A stretch of 27,301 bases of DNA from an uncultured Prevotellaceae bacterium (GCA_937902455.1 CALELI010000134.1:1-27301); one strand, 5' to 3'; shown: positions 17,116 to 24,690, counted from the first letter of the stretch. Translations and numbers: made by a program. The notes: a model not told the origin generated them from the sequence alone.

Positions 17116-17146
17116 GATTAGCGGATTACTCATCAGTCCGCTAATC
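17116..17146. terminator. Bidirectional terminator between rnfA and the TPR gene
   Basis: GATTAGCGGA at 17116-17125 and TCCGCTAATC at 17137-17146 form a perfect 10-base stem with an 11-base loop, between two converging operons. The right arm overlaps the last codons of the TPR gene. No long T-run follows on either side, so termination is inferred from stem strength and position. Confidence 0.6.
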
Positions 17147-18614
17147 CCTGAAGCACATAGTAATACATACTTTCGGGGACATCATTCAGTATCTCTCCCC
17201 AGAAAGACTTCACAGTTTCCGGAGTTTTCTCACAGGCTATCCTGAGATTACTCCGGAATTTTATTGCGTCCTTCAGTCTCCAGTAGAGATATGCGAGATA
17301 TGCGTATGCCTTCACGTGTGTAGGGTCATCAGTCATCAGCGAAGCCTTCTCAAAGAACTCTATCGCAGCCTCGTACTGCTCGGCATAGACATAATCCCCG
17401 CCTATGCACATGAGTACCAGGACCTGGCGCGATGTAGTCTCCAGCGATTTGGTAAACCAGTAATGGGCCTCATCCATGTTCCTCATCTGCAGGAACACAT
17501 TGGCTTTCTGCAGGTAATATTCCGTTGTCCCCGGAGACAGAGCCAGAGCCTTGTCGATGGCACTGAGGGCCTCGTCATAGAACTTGCCGTCCATGAATGC
17601 CTGGGCAATGAAAGCCCATGTCGTTCCACGGGATTCATCGCTGCTTTTCAGGTTGTTCATGTTGATTGCAGAAGCAAGTTCGAGGGCCTTGTATCCCAGG
17701 TCCGTCATCCCGAGCATAATGTAGCAGCGGCCTATAATATGCGCGTTCTCCTTGTCGCCCGTGAGTTTCTCATACTTCAGATAGTCCTTCAGTGCGAGCT
17801 TGTAGTCATCGAGCATATAGTAGCTGTGAGCCCGTAGCAGCATGGTATAGGTGTCGTCGGGATTGATTGCCAGGGCGAAGTTGGCAGAGTTGATTGCATC
17901 CTGAATCTTTCCGTCCATGTGCTGGATAGACGCAAGGTAGGTCCATCCGCTGTCAAGATATGGATTCGTGTCGAGAAATTCCGTGTATAGGTGTTCTTCC
18001 AGTTCTATCAGTCCTTCCTCATGGCAGATATGGGCTATCTCTATGTCTGCATCAGTATTGCCGATGGGAGCGCAATCCTTCTCGTACTCCCCCACCCACT
18101 TCTCTATGTAGCCCACCGAGTCGTCGGCGTTCGTCAGTTCGGAGAAGCAGGCAATGATATGCATATAGTCGTCCGACAGGCGCGACTGTGAATCAGCCTG
18201 TGCCGACCTGTCCTCGGCAATGTCCTGTTTCTCCAATGCCATCCACTTGTGGAACAGCACGTCAGCCGTCTCACAGTCATCGTCAAGATCTAATGTAATC
18301 TGAGCGCGGAAGTAATAATAGTCGTAATTATCCTCCGCATTCAGTCCCTTCAGTTCCTCCCGTGCTTCCTGGCTCTTGCCAAGATTCACGAGAGCACTGA
18401 TTTTCATTCCCAGCAGACTTGAATCGGCAGGATGAATCGTCAGGCCTTCGACCGAGCATTGCAGGGCGTCATTGAACCTCCGCTCACGCATGTAATAGTC
18501 AATCACATCGATAAAGTCATCCGAATCCATATAGCAAGGCAGCCCGTCGGCCTTGTTATCCTCATAGGATTTCAGTATGTTCCTGAATTCCTCCGACTCA
18601 AAGTAGCCGTCCAT
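17133..18614 (-). CDS. Tetratricopeptide repeat protein
   Basis: This 493-residue acidic protein consists mostly of TPR helices. Clear units carry the pattern of small and aromatic residues, for example the run SALVNLGKSQEARE near residue 75, ASIQHMDGKIQDAINSANFALAINPDD, and AQAFMDGKFYDEALSAIDKALALSP. No signal peptide or catalytic domain is visible, so it probably acts as a cytoplasmic scaffold; partners are unknown. The ATG overlaps the glnS stop in TAATG, so translation is probably coupled. It ends within the shared terminator stem with the rnf operon. The frequent pairing of a TPR protein with glnS in this lineage is my impression and not shown by the sequence. Confidence 0.88.
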   Translation of the reverse strand: MDGYFESEEFRNILKSYEDNKADGLPCYMDSDDFIDVIDYYMRERRFNDALQCSVEGLTIHPADSSLLGMKISALVNLGKSQEAREELKGLNAEDNYDYYYFRAQITLDLDDDCETADVLFHKWMALEKQDIAEDRSAQADSQSRLSDDYMHIIACFSELTNADDSVGYIEKWVGEYEKDCAPIGNTDADIEIAHICHEEGLIELEEHLYTEFLDTNPYLDSGWTYLASIQHMDGKIQDAINSANFALAINPDDTYTMLLRAHSYYMLDDYKLALKDYLKYEKLTGDKENAHIIGRCYIMLGMTDLGYKALELASAINMNNLKSSDESRGTTWAFIAQAFMDGKFYDEALSAIDKALALSPGTTEYYLQKANVFLQMRNMDEAHYWFTKSLETTSRQVLVLMCIGGDYVYAEQYEAAIEFFEKASLMTDDPTHVKAYAYLAYLYWRLKDAIKFRSNLRIACEKTPETVKSFWGEILNDVPESMYYYVLQGLAD

Positions 18615-20359
18615 TACTTTCCTCCTTTCCAGCTGTCCCTGAGACCTACCGTACGGTTGAACACAGGCTTCTCCTTCGTGGAGTCCTTGTCGGGAGTATA
18701 GTAGCCTGTACGCTGGAACTGGAGATAGTCGAGAGGCTTGAACTCTGCTGCATATTTCTCAATGTAGGCAGTAGTGACCTCAAGGCTGTCCGGATTGAGG
18801 AACGGACGCATGGCATCAATGCCACGCACGCCGTCATTCTCCTCTGAATACTTGCTTATCTCGTCGCGCGGATTCTCTACCTTCCACAGGCGGTCGTAGT
18901 TGCGGACCTCAGCAGTCAGGCAGTGATCCTGGCTCAGCCAGTGGATGGTAGCCTTCACCTTACGGTTGGCCTCTGGCATGCCGCTTCTCGTCTGAGGGTC
19001 GTACGTGCAGTAGATTTCCTCGATGTTGCCGTCTGCATTCTTCTTCACTCCAGTACACATTATTATATATGCGTTCTTCAGGCGCACCTCTCTGCCTACC
19101 GACAGACGGAAGAACTTCTTAGGAGCATCCTCCATGAAGTCGTCGCGCTCTATCCACAGATTACGGCTGAACTCTATCGTGTGGTGACGGCTGTTCTCGT
19201 CCTCTGGGTTATCCACTGCGTCGAGCACCTCCACCTGTCCTTCCGGGTAGTTCGTTATCACGCACTTCACAGGATTGAGCACGGCACTCACGCGCGTAGC
19301 CTTCTTGTTCAGGTCCTCCCTTACGGCAGATTCGAGCATGGCATAGTCGTTGAGCGCGTCATACTTCGTGTAACCGATCATCTTTATGAAGTTGCGGATT
19401 GATTCCGGACTGTACCCCCTTCTTCTCATACCGCATATCGTAGGCATTCGAGGGTCGTCCCATCCGTTTACCACACCCTCCTGAGTGAGGATAAGCAGAT
19501 TACGCTTCGACATCAGCGTATACGAGAGGTTCAGCTTGTTGAACTCCGTCTGGCGCGGACGGTTATCCTCGATGTTGTCCGTCTCGCCGCGAGTCTCCTT
19601 CAGCCAGTCCACGAACAGGTCATACAATGGTCTGTGAGCCACGAACTCCAGCGTGCAGAGAGAATGAGTCACACCCTCGAAGAAGTCACTCTGGCCGTGA
19701 GCGAAGTCATAGTTCGGATATACGTTCCACTTCGTTCCCGTCCTGTGGTGGGCGATTTTCTTCACGCGGTAGATGATAGGGTCACGGAAGTGCATGTTAG
19801 GGTTTGCCATGTCAATCTTTGCACGGAGCACCATTGCGCCCTCGTCTATCTCGCCCTTGTTCATCTTCTCGAACAGGGCCAGACTCTCCTCTGCCGGTCT
19901 GTCACGGTATGGGCTTGCCTGTCCCGGCTGGGTCGGAGTACCCTTCTGGGCTGCGATTTCCTCCGAAGACTGTTCGTCGATATAGGCCTTGCCGCGTCTT
20001 ATCAGTTCGATGGCAAAGTCATACAGCTGCTGGAAATAGTCCGATGCATAGAATTCGTTACCCCAGTGGAATCCGAGCCACTGGATGTCCTCCTTGATGG
20101 AATCGACATACTCCACGTCCTCCTTTGCAGGGTTAGTGTCATCGAACCTGAGGTTGCACACACCGTTATATTTCTCTGCCATTCCGAAGTCCATGCAGAT
20201 GGCCTTGGCATGACCAATGTGCAGATAGCCGTTAGGTTCCGGCGGGAAACGAGTCTGCAGACGTCCACCGTTCTTGCCCTCTTCAAGGTCCTTTATGATC
20301 ACTTCCTCAACGAAACTTACCGATTCGTTCTTCTTTTCTTCATTGTCTGGATTTGCCAT
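18614..20359 (-). CDS. glnS: Glutaminyl-tRNA synthetase
   Basis: GlnRS charges tRNA-Gln with glutamine directly, so this organism need not rely on the amidotransferase route for that tRNA. Class I signatures are present: PPEPNGYLHIGH with HIGH at residues 46-49, and LMSKR as the KMSKS-type loop near residue 283. The GlnRS-specific catalytic region contains RFDDTNP, and the C-terminal beta-barrel anticodon-binding domains follow. The PPEPNG form rather than the GluRS pattern supports GlnRS over a GluRS. At 581 residues it is in the normal range. The start overlaps the lipid kinase gene by 43 bases, but its N-terminus (SFVEEVIIKDLEEGKNGGR) fits family members, so I keep it. Confidence 0.96.
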   Translation of the reverse strand: MANPDNEEKKNESVSFVEEVIIKDLEEGKNGGRLQTRFPPEPNGYLHIGHAKAICMDFGMAEKYNGVCNLRFDDTNPAKEDVEYVDSIKEDIQWLGFHWGNEFYASDYFQQLYDFAIELIRRGKAYIDEQSSEEIAAQKGTPTQPGQASPYRDRPAEESLALFEKMNKGEIDEGAMVLRAKIDMANPNMHFRDPIIYRVKKIAHHRTGTKWNVYPNYDFAHGQSDFFEGVTHSLCTLEFVAHRPLYDLFVDWLKETRGETDNIEDNRPRQTEFNKLNLSYTLMSKRNLLILTQEGVVNGWDDPRMPTICGMRRRGYSPESIRNFIKMIGYTKYDALNDYAMLESAVREDLNKKATRVSAVLNPVKCVITNYPEGQVEVLDAVDNPEDENSRHHTIEFSRNLWIERDDFMEDAPKKFFRLSVGREVRLKNAYIIMCTGVKKNADGNIEEIYCTYDPQTRSGMPEANRKVKATIHWLSQDHCLTAEVRNYDRLWKVENPRDEISKYSEENDGVRGIDAMRPFLNPDSLEVTTAYIEKYAAEFKPLDYLQFQRTGYYTPDKDSTKEKPVFNRTVGLRDSWKGGK

Positions 20360-21324
20360 GTTGTCTTTATTTTATTTATCTGGTCTAATATCTCGTTATG
20401 TATGGTCTCAGCCATGTCCGTCACACCCTCGTCCGACGGACAGATGCACTTCAGCCCGCCAGGAACCACGGCTACCTCCACATCGGCAGTCGTATCGACA
20501 GGGTCACCGTCGAAGTGTATCACCCCCGGCTTCGTCCTGTGGATTGACAAGCTCTTGCACCTGAAAGTCTCTATGCGACTGTTGTGCTCTATTTTCCCCG
20601 TGAACAGCTGCATAGCCAGCTGGGGAACCTCCAGTGCAGTGAAAGGCTTAATGATAGTGACATTGAGCATTCCGTCGAACACGGAAGCCTGGGGAGCGAT
20701 ATACACATTGTTGCCGTACTGCGAGGCATTGGCGCAAGTGATTACGAACGCCTTCCTCACCGTGTGTTCCTCCTTCTCCCCCACCACGTCTATGTCGTAC
20801 GTCTCCGGCCGGAAAGCCAGACCGTTCATCAGCATCTTCTCAAGATAAGCCAGCGGACCGCGCACCCTCGTCGACGCGAACTTCTTCGAGATGAACGCAT
20901 CGAAACCTACACCGCACGTGCAGAAGAAAGGAATCAGGTTCACCACCCCATAGTCCATCCGCCTCACCTCACCCTTATTAATAAGGTTTATAGCCTTCTC
21001 CGTGTCGAGGGGAATATGCAAGTGCCTGGCCAGACCGTTCCCCGACCCCGACGGGATTATCGCCAGTGCCGTCTCCGAATCCTTCAGCTCGCTTGCTATC
21101 ATGTTCACCGTACCATCACCGCCGATGGCACAGACAATGTCCGCTCCGTTCCTCACGGCCTCCATCGCAAGGCTCTGGGCATGCCCCATCCGCGAAATCT
21201 TCTCTATCGAATAGTCATACTTTTCCCTATCAATCAACCGCTCTATCTCATGCAATATCAAATGCTTACCACCCATGCCTGAGCGTGGGTTATATATGAA
21301 AATTATTTTTTTCTTAGTAAACAT
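20317..21324 (-). CDS. Lipid kinase, diacylglycerol/sphingosine kinase family
   Basis: The fold is that of the DAGK/YegS/sphingosine-kinase superfamily, which phosphorylates lipid hydroxyls with ATP. Motifs visible are IYNPRSGMGGK at 10-20, the nucleotide-binding GGDGT at 68-72, and PSGSGNGLARHL near 91-102. The C-terminal half has the GVGFDAFIS segment and a HFDGDPV motif near residue 278, as in YegS-like proteins. It heads the glnS-TPR operon and diverges from serine palmitoyltransferase through a palindromic promoter pair. The adjacency makes a long-chain-base or ceramide kinase attractive, but a diacylglycerol or undecaprenol kinase role is equally compatible. The start ATG sits within a few bases of the predicted transcript start, so the mRNA may be leaderless. 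Confidence 0.88.
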   Translation of the reverse strand: MFTKKKIIFIYNPRSGMGGKHLILHEIERLIDREKYDYSIEKISRMGHAQSLAMEAVRNGADIVCAIGGDGTVNMIASELKDSETALAIIPSGSGNGLARHLHIPLDTEKAINLINKGEVRRMDYGVVNLIPFFCTCGVGFDAFISKKFASTRVRGPLAYLEKMLMNGLAFRPETYDIDVVGEKEEHTVRKAFVITCANASQYGNNVYIAPQASVFDGMLNVTIIKPFTALEVPQLAMQLFTGKIEHNSRIETFRCKSLSIHRTKPGVIHFDGDPVDTTADVEVAVVPGGLKCICPSDEGVTDMAETIHNEILDQINKIKTTWQIQTMKKRRTNR

Positions 21325-21327
21325 ACT

Positions 21328-21357
21328 GCAAAGTTAAGAAAAAAGTTGTAACTTTGC
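21328..21357. promoter_or_regulatory. Divergent promoter pair forming an inverted repeat
   Basis: GCAAAGTTA at 21328-21336 and TAACTTTGC at 21349-21357 are perfect reverse complements 12 bases apart. Each is a TAnnTTTGC element: the left one drives the lipid kinase operon (minus), the right one serine palmitoyltransferase (plus). Neither has a clear -33 TTTG. Confidence 0.65.
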
Positions 21358-21510
21358 ACCCTGATATGGACTAAAAATGCAAAAGCAAGCCTAAATCATC
21401 ACTCAGAGCCATGCTCAGAAACAGCAAAATGATGATTGGAACTGATGATTGAGGGGCTGAAAGTTGATGGTTGATGATTGATTGAATTATTCATTCATTG
21501 TTTCTTCACA

Positions 21511-21534
21511 AGTTCAGGCGAGCATAGCTCGGAG
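21511..21534. repeat. Dispersed hairpin repeat in the spt leader
   Basis: The core CGAGC-ATA-GCTCG at 21519-21531 is a 5-3-5 hairpin. The 24-base unit recurs at 27223-27246 with one mismatch, and its core recurs inverted at 26406-26426. It lies in the roughly 210-base untranslated leader of serine palmitoyltransferase. Confidence 0.75.
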
Positions 21535-21571
21535 TCCTGTTAACAGATAACTGATAACTAAAAAAACAGAT

Positions 21572-22762
21572 ATGGGTTTATTACAGGAAAGATTTAAGGA
21601 ATACCGCGAGCCGCAGAAATACATCAATGCCGGCGTCTATCCTTACTTCAGAGAAATCGACAGCCACCAGGACACAGAAGTAGTCATGGACGGCAAGAAA
21701 GTCCTCATGTTCGGTTCCAACTCCTATATGGGACTTACATACGACCAGAGAATCATCGATGCAGCCATCGCTGCCACAAAGAAGTATGGCACAGGCTGTG
21801 CCGGATCACGTTTCCTCAACGGGACACTCGACCTCCACATCCAGCTCGAGAAGGAACTGGCGGAATTCGTAGGCAAGGAAGAAGCCCTCGTCTATTCCAC
21901 AGGATTCTCCGTCAACGCAGGAGTCGTGTCAGCACTCACGACACGCAACGACTACATACTCGGCGACGACCGCGACCACGCATCGATAGTCGACGGACGC
22001 CGACTCTCCTTCTCCACATTCTACCACTACAAGCACAACGACATGGACGACCTTGAGAAACAGCTCAAGCGCTGCAACCCACAGGCCATCAAGCTCATCG
22101 TGACCGACGGACTCTTCTCCATGGAAGGCGACCTCGCCAAACTCCCGCAGATAGTACAGCTCAAGAAGAAGTACAAGGCAAGCCTCATGGTCGACGAAGC
22201 CCACGGACTCGGAGTATTCGGAAAGAACGGACGAGGAACATGCAACCACTTCGGAGTGACAAAGGACGTCGACCTCATCATGGGCACCTTCTCCAAGTCA
22301 CTCGCATCCATCGGAGGATTCATAGCAGCCGACAAGGACACCATCAACTGGCTGCGCCACAACTCAAGGACCTACATCTTCTCAGCCAGCAACACCCCGG
22401 CAGCCACTGCAGCAGCAATGACCGCACTCCACATCCTCCAGGAAGAACCCGAACGCATCGAGAACCTCTGGAAGATAACCGACTACGCACTCACCCAGTT
22501 CCGCCAGGCAGGATTCGAGATCGGCGACACCGAGAGCCCAATCATCCCACTCTACGTGAGAGACAACATGAAGACCTTCGAAGTCACCAAGCTGGCATTC
22601 CAGAAAGGCATCTTCGTCAACCCGGTCGTTCCACCAGCATGCGCACCGCAGGACACACTCATCCGCGTAGCCCTCATGGCAACCCACACCAAGGAACAAG
22701 TCGACACCTGCGTCTCAGCCCTCGTCGACTGCTTCAAGGAGCTCAAGCTCCTGAAGAAATAA
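21572..22762 (+). CDS. spt: Serine palmitoyltransferase (alpha-oxoamine synthase family)
   Basis: This PLP enzyme condenses an acyl-CoA with an amino acid; in Bacteroidota the member with this N-terminus is serine palmitoyltransferase, the first step of sphingolipid synthesis. Key features are GSRFLNGT around residue 76, the substrate-binding VDEAHGLG with Asp208 and His211, and GTFSKSLAS with Lys242 as the PLP-binding lysine. Length 396 is typical. The alternative, 2-amino-3-ketobutyrate CoA ligase, shares the fold; the N-terminal YFREIDSHQDTEVVMDGKK pattern and lineage context favour SPT. The gene appears to use many C-ending codons compared with neighbours, perhaps indicating strong expression. 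Its stop is followed at once by a CTGGC-TTC-GCCAG hairpin. Confidence 0.85.
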   Translation: MGLLQERFKEYREPQKYINAGVYPYFREIDSHQDTEVVMDGKKVLMFGSNSYMGLTYDQRIIDAAIAATKKYGTGCAGSRFLNGTLDLHIQLEKELAEFVGKEEALVYSTGFSVNAGVVSALTTRNDYILGDDRDHASIVDGRRLSFSTFYHYKHNDMDDLEKQLKRCNPQAIKLIVTDGLFSMEGDLAKLPQIVQLKKKYKASLMVDEAHGLGVFGKNGRGTCNHFGVTKDVDLIMGTFSKSLASIGGFIAADKDTINWLRHNSRTYIFSASNTPAATAAAMTALHILQEEPERIENLWKITDYALTQFRQAGFEIGDTESPIIPLYVRDNMKTFEVTKLAFQKGIFVNPVVPPACAPQDTLIRVALMATHTKEQVDTCVSALVDCFKELKLLKK

Positions 22763-22812
22763 CTGGCTTCGCCAGAGTGAATAGTGAATAGTGAAAAGTG
22801 AAAAGTGAATAG
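22763..22812. repeat. CTGGC-TTC-GCCAG hairpin plus GTGAATAGTGAAAAGTG repeats
   Basis: The 5-3-5 hairpin at 22763-22775 directly follows the spt stop and leads into short repeats of GTGAATA/GTGAAAA. The same hairpin followed by the same repeat type occurs at 24648-24690, where it encodes the end of the sugar kinase. Confidence 0.75.
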
Positions 22813-22837
22813 TGCAAAACAAACATACAAACAACAC

Positions 22838-22869
22838 CAAGGGCAGCCGAAAAAACTCGACTGCCCTTG
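22838..22869 (+). terminator. Terminator-like stem-loop after spt
   Basis: CAAGGGCAG at 22838-22846 pairs with CTGCCCTTG at 22861-22869 (9 pairs), extendable inward past one mismatch. The downstream bases are AT-rich but lack a clean T-run. Confidence 0.55.
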
Positions 22870-22934
22870 CTATATCATTAATCGTTTAATCATTAATCAC
22901 TATTAACCATAAATGGAGCATGGACAATGAAAAT

Positions 22935-23060
22935 GTTGAAGGTGTTGAAGGTGTTGAAGGTAGAATATGTAACATTTATATACACGTAATATACATATGT
23001 AACACATCACATCTCGCGAAAGTTATAGAAAGTACCTTCAACACCTTCAACACTTTCAAC
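22935..23060. repeat. Inverted-arm element with GTTGAAGGT triplicate arms
   Basis: Three tandem GTTGAAGGT units (22935-22961) face three units of the reverse complement ACCTTCAAC (23034-23060, the last with one mismatch). The central 70 bases are AT-rich and contain ACATTTATATACACGTAA-type sequence. The arms could form a 27-base stem. No gene lies inside. It could be a mobile-element end, a small hairpin RNA or a binding array; the sequence does not decide. Confidence 0.8.
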
Positions 23061-23123
23061 ACGCCCCTTCACAGCTACTTCTGACGGGGGTAAGAAAAAA
23101 GTCTGAAAAAAGTTGCCGGAAAA

Positions 23124-23158
23124 TTTGGAGGGGGATGGGGTCAGAATTGTATATTTGC
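23124..23158 (+). promoter_or_regulatory. Promoter-like sequence without an intact gene
   Basis: TTTG at 23124-23127 is followed after 22 bases by TATATTTGC at 23150-23158. The downstream open stretch at 23160-23261 lacks an early start codon, and no intact gene follows for about 560 bases. Confidence 0.5.
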
Positions 23159-23159
23159 A

Positions 23160-23261
23160 GCCGGAGAAGGTGCCATCATCGGTTGTGCGAGTGATTACGC
23201 ACTGATGCAGATTGCCCCTGCTGCGGACGGCGGCAGCAGCGACTCCAGTGGCAACGTGTGA
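23160..23261 (+). pseudogene. Possible C-terminal coding remnant
   Basis: The frame from GCC at 23160 to TGA at 23259-23261 is open and reads like the end of a protein, with a Gly/Ser/Asp-rich tail (ADGGSSDSSGNV). Its only Met is at 23205, and no start exists further up to the promoter. It could be the eroded tail of a deleted gene. The family is not recognised, and chance cannot be excluded. Confidence 0.3.
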
Positions 23262-23286
23262 CTATGGCTGGCATGGCACTCAATTA

Positions 23287-23382
23287 CTATTGGCGTCAAG
23301 GGCAAAAAGTATTGGTGTTTCGATGAAAACGCCAATAGGAATTGAGGCAAACACCAATAGGAATTGAGGCTCACGCCAATAG
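23287..23382. repeat. Array of ACGCCAATAG-like boxes with an orientation switch
   Basis: Two inverted boxes, CTATTGGCGT (23287-23296) and GTATTGGTGT (23309-23318), are 22 bases apart. Three direct boxes start at 23329, 23351 and 23373, also 22 bases apart (ACGCCAATAG, ACACCAATAG, ACGCCAATAG). The first two direct boxes are each followed by GAATTGAGGC. Spacing of two helical turns and head-to-head symmetry fit a multi-dimer binding site. Function unknown. Confidence 0.85.
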
Positions 23383-23616
23383 TATTCGGACACCGGAACA
23401 ACAGTAAGTGAATGTCACGTCAGCAGGTGCCGGTGCGAGGAACAGAAGTAAGGAACTGTCGTATGCGCAATGATATAGGGAAACATATATACAATTGGCA
23501 TAAAAATATTTACGAAAAATTCGCGAATCATTTACGGGCATTTACGTTAAAGAAATAAGCGCCTTATGCGCAATTGACCTCCGTCGCAGAGAGGGTCTGC
23601 TCCCCAAAATGCCGCC

Positions 23617-23637
23617 TTAGTGACATTCAGTCACTAA
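23617..23637. repeat. Hairpin with 8-base arms
   Basis: TTAGTGAC at 23617-23624 and GTCACTAA at 23630-23637 pair perfectly around a 5-base loop. It lies about 35 bases before a candidate promoter of the sugar kinase. It may be a terminator or operator. Confidence 0.5.
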
Positions 23638-23672
23638 CATTTATGGAGCGTCATTTTGCCTACGGCATAACG

Positions 23673-23681
23673 TAAATTTGC
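23673..23681 (+). promoter_or_regulatory. Candidate -7 element for the sugar kinase gene
   Basis: TAAATTTGC matches TAnnTTTGC and would start a transcript near 23687, 33 bases before the ATG at 23720. The nearest TTTG upstream is only 14 bases away (ending at 23658), so the -33 part is poor. The element itself sits in a dispersed repeat of CGTAAATTT/CGTGAATTA type. Confidence 0.4.
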
Positions 23682-23719
23682 CGTGAATTAACCGTGAATT
23701 TAATCGTAAATTATGAATT

Positions 23720-24676
23720 ATGAATTGTGAATTAAACAAACTGCGCAAGATAATAGGAATAGGAGAGACCATACTCGACATCATATTCAAGAACCTCCAG
23801 CCCACGGCTGCCGTTCCAGGAGGATCTGTGTTCAATTCACTCATATCGTTAGGACGACTCGGAATGAACGCCACCCTCATCAGCGAGACGGGAAACGACC
23901 GCCCAGGCAACATCATAATGAACTTCCTCAGCGAGAACGGAGTCGACAACACCAACGTATGTGTCTACAAAGACGGCCGTACACCTATCTCCCTTGCATG
24001 GCTCAACCAGAACAACGATGCCGAATACGAGTTCTTCAAGGACTATCCCAAGGCACGCCTCGACGTCGTATGGCCCGAAATCAGCAAGGACGACATAGTC
24101 ATGATGGGCTCCTACTTCGTCCTCAATCCCGTCCTCCGGAAGAAGACCAGGGAATTCATCACCCTGGCACACGAGAGAGGAGCCATCATATACTACGACT
24201 TCAACTTCCGCAAGTCCCACTCCCACGAAGTCAGCCAGCTCTATCCCGACATAATGGAGAATGTAGGATATGCCGACATAGTAAGAGGCTCCACGGAAGA
24301 TCTCGACAACATATTCCGTCCGCTTGCCGGCAACACATCGCCCGAGGACATCTATTCCAAATACATAAGTCCTAACTGCCAGAACATGATCTGCACCGAC
24401 GGAGGAAAGGAAGTACGGCTCTTCACCAGCCATTCCACCCTGTCCTTCCCAGTACCGCAGATTCAGACAGTAAGCACCATAGGGGCAGGCGATAACTTCA
24501 ATGCCGGAATAGTCTACGGACTCATCACCGAAGACATCCACCGTGAAGACCTCCCCAACATCACCCCCGACCAATGGAACAGGATTATCCACCACGCCAT
24601 CCAGTTCTCATCAGAAGTATGCCAGAGCTTCGACAACTACATATCAACTGGCTTCGCCAGAGAGAAAAGTGAATAG
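23720..24676 (+). CDS. PfkB-family sugar kinase
   Basis: The protein belongs to the ribokinase/PfkB superfamily, which phosphorylates sugars or nucleosides with ATP. The N-terminal substrate signature IGIGETILDIIF is near residue 11 and the GGSVFNSLISLGRLG helix near residue 34. The C-terminal PfkB signature contains GAGDNFNAG at 255-263, with Asp258 as catalytic base; many members have GAGDAF, but DNF is known in this lineage as I recall. The likely natural substrate (fructose, or another sugar) cannot be read. The start lies in a dispersed repeat of ATGAATTATGAATTGTGAATTAA type. The last ten codons (from about STGF) lie in a CTGGC-TTC-GCCAG hairpin repeat also found after spt, so the C-terminal end is probably borrowed from a repeat. 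Length is 318. Confidence 0.86.
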   Translation: MNCELNKLRKIIGIGETILDIIFKNLQPTAAVPGGSVFNSLISLGRLGMNATLISETGNDRPGNIIMNFLSENGVDNTNVCVYKDGRTPISLAWLNQNNDAEYEFFKDYPKARLDVVWPEISKDDIVMMGSYFVLNPVLRKKTREFITLAHERGAIIYYDFNFRKSHSHEVSQLYPDIMENVGYADIVRGSTEDLDNIFRPLAGNTSPEDIYSKYISPNCQNMICTDGGKEVRLFTSHSTLSFPVPQIQTVSTIGAGDNFNAGIVYGLITEDIHREDLPNITPDQWNRIIHHAIQFSSEVCQSFDNYISTGFAREKSE

Positions 24677-24690
24677 TGAAAAGTGAAAAA
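24648..24690. repeat. CTGGC-TTC-GCCAG hairpin repeat at the end of the sugar kinase
   Basis: The hairpin arms are at 24648-24652 and 24656-24660, followed by GTGAATAGTGAAAAGTGAAA-type repeat. It encodes the end of the kinase reading frame and supplies its stop. Compare 22763-22812, which follows spt. Confidence 0.7.

Larger units (their letters stand above)
22763..23719. other. Repeat-rich non-coding region between spt and pfkB-type gene
   Basis: No intact gene is seen. In order it holds a 5-3-5 hairpin and AATGAA-type repeats, a terminator-like stem, an element with GTTGAAGGT arms (22935-23060), a promoter with a short open remnant (23124-23261), a box array (23287-23382), GAATTCG/AAATTTACG-type dispersed repeats, a hairpin at 23617-23637, and a candidate promoter for the sugar kinase. 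Confidence 0.75.

Noticed and set aside
19634..20848. A 404-codon open frame on the plus strand opposite glnS and the lipid kinase
   Set aside because: It lies wholly antisense to two well-supported genes and has no recognisable protein features.
22763..23719. tRNA or riboswitch in the long spacers
   Set aside because: I looked for cloverleaf arms with the TTCGA-type loop and known riboswitch cores in the long gene-free stretches and saw none; a covariance-model search would be decisive.
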